Shown in pieces: positions 5,915-10,027 of a DNA stretch of 10,027 bases. The stretch is from NCBI GenBank assembly GCA_026770615.1, contig MU631789.1, positions 72,722-82,748 on the forward strand, given 5' to 3'. How positions within the stretch are numbered: position 1 is the first letter of the stretch; each line of letters opens with the position of its first letter. Source of the stretch: Pavlovales sp. CCMP2436 (taxonomy: Eukaryota > Haptophyta > Pavlovophyceae > Pavlovales). The notes below the pieces were generated by a model, which saw only the letters and a program-made list of their open reading frames with translations, made no database searches and was not told the DNA's origin. Made by a program: the position numbers and the translations under genes.

Positions 5915-6651
5915 GCTGCCGGCTGTGTAGCGTGCAAGTAATTCACCACCGCGGCATGTCCGTATTGCTCAGCCACATCAAGGCACTCATCCACATCCAT
6001 CGGGCAACCGTGCTCATGCGCGTACCGCAGCACTTCGAGGTGCCCTATGTAAGCAGCCTGTGTGCAGGTGTTGCTGTCCCATTCGCAGCCGTGCGTATGC
6101 GCGTACCAGAGAGCCTCGAGGTGCCCTCCCTCAGCGACCGCGGAACAGGTTTCGCTATCCCACGGGCAGCCGTGCACGTGCGCGTACCGCAGAGCCTCGA
6201 GGTGCCCTCCCTCAGCGGCAGCGGAATTGGAGTTGCGGTCCCACGGGCAGCCGTGCTCGTGCGCGTACCGCAGCACCTCAACGTGCCCTCCCCCGGCAGC
6301 AGCGACGCAGGTGTTGCTGCCCCACGGGCAGCCATGCGCGTGCGCGTACTGCAGCACCTCGAGGTGCCCTCCCCGAGCAGCCAGCCTGTGTGCAGGTGTT
6401 GCTGTCCCATTCGCAGCCGTGCATATGCGCGTACCGCAGAGCCTCGAGGTGCCCTCCCTCAGCGGCCGCGGAACAGGTTTCGCTATCCCACGGGCAGCCG
6501 TGCTCGTGCGCGTACCGCAGCATTTCGAGGTGCCCTTCGTAAGCAGCACGTGTACAGGTGTCGCTGTCCCATGGGCAGCCGTGCTCATGCGCGTACCGCA
6601 GCACCTCGAGGTGCCCTCTGTAAGCAGCCTCCGAGCACGAGTTGACTCAGT
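5911..6651 (-). pseudogene. Ankyrin-repeat protein gene, frameshifted and 5' incomplete
   Basis: Eight near-identical 81-bp units encode 27-residue ankyrin-type repeats, e.g. GGHLEALRYAHVHGCPWDSE plus TCSAVAE. Repeats of this kind stack into protein-binding solenoids and are common in algae, oomycetes and giant viruses. Spacing of the CGTAC marker is exactly 81 bp (6021, 6102, 6183, 6264, 6345, then 6430, 6511, 6592) except one 85-bp step caused by a tandem duplication of AGCC near 6379-6386, which shifts the frame. The C-terminal end is normal (YGHAAVVNYLHATQPAA, TGA at 5913-5911). Upstream the frame reaches a TGA near 6649 with no ATG, so the 5' end is missing or in another exon. Sequencing error at the 4-bp duplication is possible. 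Confidence 0.75.
5995..6640. repeat. 81-bp tandem repeat array with a four-unit higher-order repeat
   Basis: This is the DNA counterpart of the ankyrin repeats. Segments starting at 6063 and 6391 are almost identical over more than 130 bp and are 328 bp apart (four units of 81 plus the 4-bp insertion), showing that a block of four repeats was duplicated together. The extra AGCC lies at the junction of these blocks. Confidence 0.85.
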
Positions 6652-6905
6652 TGTTTAGTATGTCATACCCGTACGCCTTCGGGCTTCAAGTCGGCCCGCT
6701 GTCGGGTGCCCGCCATGGTCTTATTAGGACGGTGTGCTACTTGTACATACTGAGACCGTACACAGGCCTGGGGAGGTGGTTCCAGGTGGGTCTTCCGGGT
6801 ATCACCGACTTTTTGTCTGCCCCAGGTGACGTCCACCTAGGGTATCACGTTCGGGCTCCATCGGGCTCCGTGCCCCAGGTGCGGGCTAGCACCACACTTC
6901 ACGCC
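6632..6905. repeat. Degenerate interspersed repeat, left copy
   Basis: Bases 6632-6695 (GAGTTGACTCAGTTGTTTAG then GCCTTCGGGCT-CAAGT) match 7162-7225 at roughly 85 percent, and 6708-6830 (CCGCCATGG, TTAGGAC-GTGTGCTA, GAGACCG, GGGGAGGTGG, CGGGTAT) match 7025-7118. An 88-codon + frame (6642-6908) lies here, but the other copy of the same DNA is read in a different frame, so I regard it as noncoding repeat. The first block abuts the 5' end of the ankyrin fragment. Confidence 0.7.
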
Positions 6906-6921
6906 TGAATGTCCAGTGTTA

Positions 6922-6939
6922 TTTAATAAAATAACAACA
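6922..6939. other. Small AT hairpin GTTATTT-AATA-AAATAAC
   Basis: Perfect 7-bp stem with a 4-base loop. It contains AATAAA and might act in 3'-end formation, but no gene is clearly attached. Confidence 0.35.
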
Positions 6940-7021
6940 AAATAGGGTAGTAAAATAGTACGGCCGCTGATCGTGTTGCCTCCAGCAGGGGCTACTCGCC
7001 CCTCTGCCCGAGCGGGGCCCC

Positions 7022-7225
7022 TTCCGCCATGGCGGTCAAATTAGGACGTGTGCTATGTACAGTAGACCGCACTCATGGGGAGGTGGGTCTAACATAACCT
7101 TCGGGTATTACGGTGCTGACCCCACCAGGGGCCGGTTTGCATATAGCACACAGGGCGGGTGCCCGAGCCGAGTTGACGCAGTTGTTTCGTATATCATGCC
7201 CGTTTGCCTTCGGGCTGCAAGTTGG
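7022..7225. repeat. Degenerate interspersed repeat, right copy
   Basis: This holds both blocks of the 6632-6905 repeat, but in the order (CCGCCATGG block) then (GAGTTGACGC block), whereas the left copy has them reversed. That order fits a head-to-tail tandem family with a truncated first unit. No coding assignment. Confidence 0.7.
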
Positions 7226-7251
7226 GAGACGTTAAAAGAGCCAAAAATAGG

Positions 7252-7360
7252 AGTGTTAGTTGGTCACCTAACACTGAGTGTGTGATACGTCCTATACCTA
7301 ACACTCACAACAGCTAACAACACACACTCGGCCGGTCACACACTTAAAAGGGCCGAGTGT
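7252..7360. repeat. CCTAACACT cluster with two perfect hairpins
   Basis: CCTAACACT occurs at 7267 and 7297. The first pairs with AGTGTTAG at 7252-7259 as an 8-bp stem, and ACACTCGGCC (7324-7333) pairs perfectly with GGCCGAGTGT (7351-7360) over a 17-base loop. CTAACAACACACACTCGGCCGG here resembles CTAACAGACAGTTAACACAC...CGGCCGG at 8557-8588. Confidence 0.65.
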
Positions 7361-7619
7361 TCAGAACCCGCCGTATAAAAATAAAATAAAATTAAGTTCA
7401 TTTAATTATTGATCAAAGTCTTGATGAAAACCCTTAGGTCGAGCAAATTTACGGGAAGCCAGTGTCAGGGAAACCTTCTGCGGACCAGCCACATAGAAAC
7501 ACATTAGTTAGTTAGTTAGTATGACCCTTTAACACATCCGCAAACGCCCTAGGCGTTGAGGGAGGTGGCTTTCATGATATCTGCAGTGGGAGGGGGCACT
7601 CAGCCCCCCTGAGCAGCAA
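7361..7619. other. Unassigned stretch
   Basis: AT-rich DNA (7373-7412), then a mixed sequence with a (TTAG)4 microsatellite at about 7504-7519 and a GGGGGCACTCAGCCCCCCTGAG hairpin-like patch near 7591-7612. No convincing gene. Confidence 0.4.
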
Positions 7620-8111
7620 TCAGCCTTGATGAAGATGGCTACACTGTGTGTACTCGACTGGTAGCCACAGGACGACGCAGCCCACGATGCGCCGCCTATC
7701 AGTGAGTGATATGGGAGAGATGCAAGATCTCCGTTTGATGCACCTGAATGCGATGCCCAAGTCCCGCGAGCAGGCTGGACGACACTTTGTAGCAGCGTGC
7801 CGTACATCGGCTTTTATCGGATCGAGCGCTGTTAGCATTGGACCCGGGATCCGTTGGCGGCTGGCGTCGATGGCTTCGGCGGTGGCGCAGGTGCTGCGCT
7901 CGCCTTGTCCTTCTTGCCCGGTGTCTGCGGTCTTCGGCTTCACCTTGTGGCCGGAAAGCACGTGCGACCTCTTTTGCTGCGCGTGCGAGTAGTGCTGCGA
8001 GTGCTGCTGTTGGTATGCCGCAAATGCGACAGCGCAGATTGCTCTGCGCGGCGTTCCAGCACCAGATAGGTCAACGAGGAATCCGTTGACGGCGGATCGG
8101 GCCGTCGACAT
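7620..8111 (-). CDS. Hypothetical ORF, 163 codons
   Basis: ATG at 8111 (context CAACCCATGTCG) to TGA at 7622-7620. The first ~95 codons have high G/C third positions and a coherent composition: MSTARSAVNGFLVDLSGAG, a Gln/His patch (YQQQHSQHYSHAQQK), then a basic region (HKVKPKTADTGQEGQGE). The rest is cysteine/arginine-rich and less gene-like, so a donor may lie inside. No family recognised. A competing + strand frame (ATG near 7687, MRRLSVSDMGEMQDL, to 7992) covers the same DNA. Strand and reality are uncertain. Confidence 0.3.
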   Translation of the reverse strand: MSTARSAVNGFLVDLSGAGTPRRAICAVAFAAYQQQHSQHYSHAQQKRSHVLSGHKVKPKTADTGQEGQGERSTCATAEAIDASRQRIPGPMLTALDPIKADVRHAATKCRPACSRDLGIAFRCIKRRSCISPISLTDRRRIVGCVVLWLPVEYTQCSHLHQG

Positions 8112-8250
8112 GGGTTGGAAGTGGTGCCTCCTTTCTCATCTTGCTGTTCCGTAAAAAATGCGGCTGCAGCTGTGTGCGGAAGAGCCTGGATCTCGACGCC
8201 GTCATGCAGCGAAGACGTCGTTCACGTTTAGAAACACATTAAATGTTTAA
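8112..8250. other. Flank between hypothetical ORF and fold-back
   Basis: No ORF or motif of note. If the minus ORF is real this interval holds its 5' UTR and promoter, but no TATA-like element is evident. Confidence 0.3.
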
Positions 8251-8419
8251 ATGTGGCATAACTAAGTAGGATACCGATTTTACCCTGGGAAATCGTATTT
8301 AATTATATATTTCTATGATCTTTTTGAGCTTCCTTGAGCTTCAAGAAGATAATAGAAAATGTTAATTTTAATACGATGTTCCCCTGGTAAAACCGGTATT
8401 CTACCTGTTTGTGCCACAA
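8251..8419. mobile_element. Fold-back element, near-perfect long inverted repeat
   Basis: The left half (8251-8334) and right half (8335-8419) are inverted copies at roughly 80 percent identity with almost no loop: TGTGGCA pairs with TGCCACA, GTAGGATACCG-TTTTACC with GGTAAAACCGGTATTCTAC, and ATCGTATT with AATACGAT. Centre at about 8335 (GAGCTTCCTTGAGCTTC). Such 170-bp snap-back palindromes are typical of MITEs or fold-back elements; transcribed, it would form a long hairpin and could feed small-RNA pathways. No clear target duplication seen. Confidence 0.8.
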
Positions 8420-8466
8420 ATATCAATTTGTGTATAGTTTGCAGCAGGCTGCTCATCGGCTGGACA

Positions 8467-8700
8467 CCTAACACCGACGACTGACATCCTGGACTCCTAA
8501 CACTGACTCACTGAGTGTCTGTTACTATTAGGTCCGACCTAACACTCCCAGCAGCTAACAGACAGTTAACACACACTCGTCCGGCCGGGCCTCCACCTAA
8601 TACACAATCAAAAGGGTTTGCCATTACACGTAGTTATTCGAACACACACTCAGATAGTATAACTCCTAACAGTCACTTACTAACATCACTCAGTATCTCT
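8467..8700. repeat. Second CCTAACACT-rich region
   Basis: CCTAACACC at 8467, CCTAACACT at 8496 and 8538, and CCTAACAGT near 8666, with repeated ACACACACTC. TTAGGT-CCG-ACCTAA (8528-8542) is a short perfect hairpin. Related to 7252-7360. A 108-codon frame (8515-8841) starts only at GTG and has low-complexity composition, so I do not call it. Confidence 0.55.
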
Positions 8701-8930
8701 GAAAAGAATTGTGCATTTATTGCGTGGAAATACGAGGATATGTCGCAAGGGGCCCGGGCAGAGGGGGTCGCAAAGGTTGGCGGCGCTCAGCGTTCGCTCA
8801 AGACAAAACTAGGGTTTAAGCACCGCGGGTGGTCGCATTAAACAACAATTAGGCGAACCGCTAACCGACGAATAAACTAATCACCTATTAAGCTAATTCG
8901 GTATTAATCTAACCGTTATTATTAAATAAG
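8701..8930. other. Unassigned stretch upstream of interrupted frame
   Basis: GC-rich to 8840, then AT-rich with CTAATTCGGTATTAATCTAACCG up to the ATG at 8931. No TATA box or gene recognised; it would be the 5' flank of the 8931-9332 frame. Confidence 0.3.
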
Positions 8931-9332
8931 ATGCAGCACAACAGCAGATCTCGTGCTGATCTCCCTGGCTGGCGCCTCGGTGGCTCGCCCTCCGCTCCGC
9001 GCATCGCGCACCTCTCGAATATTTAGCCGGCCTTCGCCAGCACTGAGAGCGCGTTGCTCGAGCAGCACGCAGTGCGCGGGATCAACCACTTTCCAACTCT
9101 GCTCGCATGCGCCGAAGGGCTCGTCCTCGTCGAGATGATCGGGAAGTTGCACGTCGCGGTGCACTCCAACCAGAAGGGCACCCCGGCATCTTTTGCGTGG
9201 ACATCGACCAGTTGCCTCGACCTCGCCGAGCAGATCCGCCACTACATGCAGGTCGGCGGCAGGAATAGCTCGCACCTGAGCGTCATCGAGGCGATCACGG
9301 GCGTGAACGCGCGCGGCGTCACGCAAGACTGA
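8931..9332 (+). pseudogene. 133-codon frame with one internal TAG
   Basis: From ATG at 8931 one frame runs to TGA at 9330-9332, broken only by TAG at 9024-9026. The part after the TAG is clearly coding-like: most codons end in G/C (CTC GAC CTC GCC GAG CAG). Its product contains LLEQHAVRGINHFPTLL, EGLVLVEMIGKLHVAVH, NQKGTPASFAWTST, DLAEQIRHYMQVGG and SVIEAITGVNARGVTQD. I do not recognise the family. Either TAG is a nonsense mutation, or ATTTAG at 9021-9026 (or CCAG at 9040) is a splice acceptor and this is a terminal exon. A 183-codon antisense frame exists but has weaker codon bias. TAG is a true stop in this genome (UTP11). Confidence 0.5.
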
Positions 9333-9516
9333 CGACAGTGAAGTCGCCGCGGTCGCGTTACGAAATATATACTCTGAGAGCAGAGCTCCGAGGCAGGGCC
9401 GGAGGCGACACACATTATTCATACGCAAAAGCCGTGCGCCGGAGTTCTGTCCGAGAAGGCCTGTTGGACACACTCTATGTAACTACCAGGGGTAAAGTCT
9501 ACGGAGTTTTGGAAAT
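9333..9516. other. Junction between the interrupted frame and the LINE
   Basis: A short + frame (9338-9520, start not ATG) and antisense shadows occur, none convincing. The LINE's left boundary is not visible as a target duplication; it may be 5' truncated near here. Confidence 0.3.
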
Positions 9517-10027
9517 ATGAACGAAACATGTCTATTGAGCCTTGATAAGTGGATACGGGACACGCGAACCCAGCACCTAAGGCACAACTGCCTATACATC
9601 CAAAACCAGCAAGCAGCAGAAGAAAAGGGACTAAAGGAATAGGAAAAACTGCTTCGCGATGAATGTTCCGCAAAGGTACTGAGCATGCACGCAGAATCCT
9701 GATTCCACGTAGCGGGCCAAAACAGGGTCTTACCATGCTGGCTACTGACGTAGATGGACATGTGGCGACCAAACCAAAACACATTAGTGATGTAATCGAA
9801 CGCCATACCCTCAAAATCTTGGGGAAACTCTCAAAGGCGCTACCCAAAAGTATGCCATGGCAGGAGAGCGTCATGTGGCAAACAAAACGAGCGGCTTGGA
9901 ATTTGGCCGCAATGACTGAAATCACAGCAATAACAACCCCGACGGACATACAAAGGATCATTGGCAAAAGCAAACTTAACAGCGCCCCAGGGCTAGATGG
10001 AGTGCAGTATGAGGCCCTCAAGCTCCT
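9517..10027 (+). mobile_element. Decayed non-LTR retrotransposon (LINE), reverse transcriptase start, cut by window edge
   Basis: The frame from ATG 9663 is open to the end of the window and contains, near its end, SAPGLDGVQYEALKL, the N-terminal motif of LINE reverse transcriptases (consensus APGPDGIPYExLK). Upstream it has the typical variable linker with a D-V-D-G-H-V-A-T-K-P phrase. In frame +1 upstream, 9517-9699 reads MNETCLLSLDKWIRDTR, then QNQQAAEEKGLKE-TAG-EKLLRDECSAKVL, like the endonuclease-RT linker, with a TAG in place of a likely CAG and a frame change between 9663 and 9699. The copy is therefore probably dead. The catalytic F/YxDD motif lies beyond the window. Longer antisense frames here (9419-10021) are shadows. 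Confidence 0.8.

Noticed and set aside
5911..6651. CRISPR-like array
   Set aside because: Units are contiguous 81-bp coding repeats without unique spacers.
5932..6658. Long + strand frames across the repeat array
   Set aside because: They are antisense of the ankyrin repeats, whose minus-strand peptides match a known family.
7055..7285. 76-codon + frame
   Set aside because: The same DNA in the left repeat copy is read in another frame or has stops; no coding constraint is visible.
8515..8841. 108-codon + frame
   Set aside because: It starts at GTG inside CCTAACACT repeat DNA and has low-complexity composition with no family resemblance.
8922..9473. 183-codon antisense frame over 8931-9332
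   Set aside because: It starts at GTG, has weaker third-position bias than the + frame, and reads like an antisense shadow of a GC-rich coding segment.
9024..9640. TAG reassignment to an amino acid (two internal TAGs, at 9024 and near 9639)
   Set aside because: UTP11 and the PELNGR exon both end at TAG in the expected place, so TAG is a normal stop.
9419..10021. 200-codon minus frame with hydrophobic stretches
   Set aside because: It lies opposite a recognisable reverse transcriptase motif, so it is a shadow.

Overview
The window looks like nuclear DNA of a unicellular eukaryotic alga. A haptophyte-like genome is my best guess, but only from style. Gene-like segments are GC-rich with strong G/C bias at third codon positions. 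They sit between AT-rich islands, with convincing splice signals (TGTTTTTCAG, GTAAGT), TATA and AATAAA signals, ankyrin repeats of the 27-residue 'GHLEVLRYAHEHGCPW' type, a DNA-transposon MITE and a LINE reverse transcriptase. There are no bacterial operons, Shine-Dalgarno sites, CRISPR arrays, tRNAs or rRNAs that I can see. The poly-G at base 1 suggests a contig edge.

Layout. 1-470: probable intron with an AT microsatellite and a duplicate of the following exon start. 471-809 (+): last exon of an unrecognised protein with a C-terminal membrane helix. 1137-1961 (-): the one secure gene, UTP11, an 18S rRNA-processing factor of the SSU processome. 2219-2725 (+): a proline-rich hypothetical gene, divergent from UTP11. 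2797-4760: repeat territory, with two copies of a dispersed repeat, a three-unit tandem repeat and a 167-bp MITE with perfect 23-bp inverted ends and a TA target duplication. 4254-4605 (-): an exon carrying a 'PELNGR' small-barrel-like domain, whose upstream boundary coincides with the edge of the dispersed repeat. 4927-5914: a TATA-like site and small candidate exons on both strands. 5911-6651 (-): an ankyrin-repeat gene fragment broken by a 4-bp duplication and lacking a start. 6632-8931: degenerate repeats, CCTAACACT-rich hairpin DNA, a weak 163-codon frame and a 168-bp fold-back palindrome. 8931-9332 (+): a 133-codon frame interrupted by one TAG. 9517-10027 (+): a decayed LINE reverse transcriptase leaving the right edge.

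The genes share no evident pathway. UTP11 is housekeeping; the rest is accessory, decayed or mobile. I found no previously undescribed multi-gene system. The most interesting items are small-scale: the MITE, the fold-back element, the duplicated splice-acceptor segment, a repeat ending exactly at a candidate splice site, and the traceable mutations in the ankyrin and 8931-9332 reading frames.
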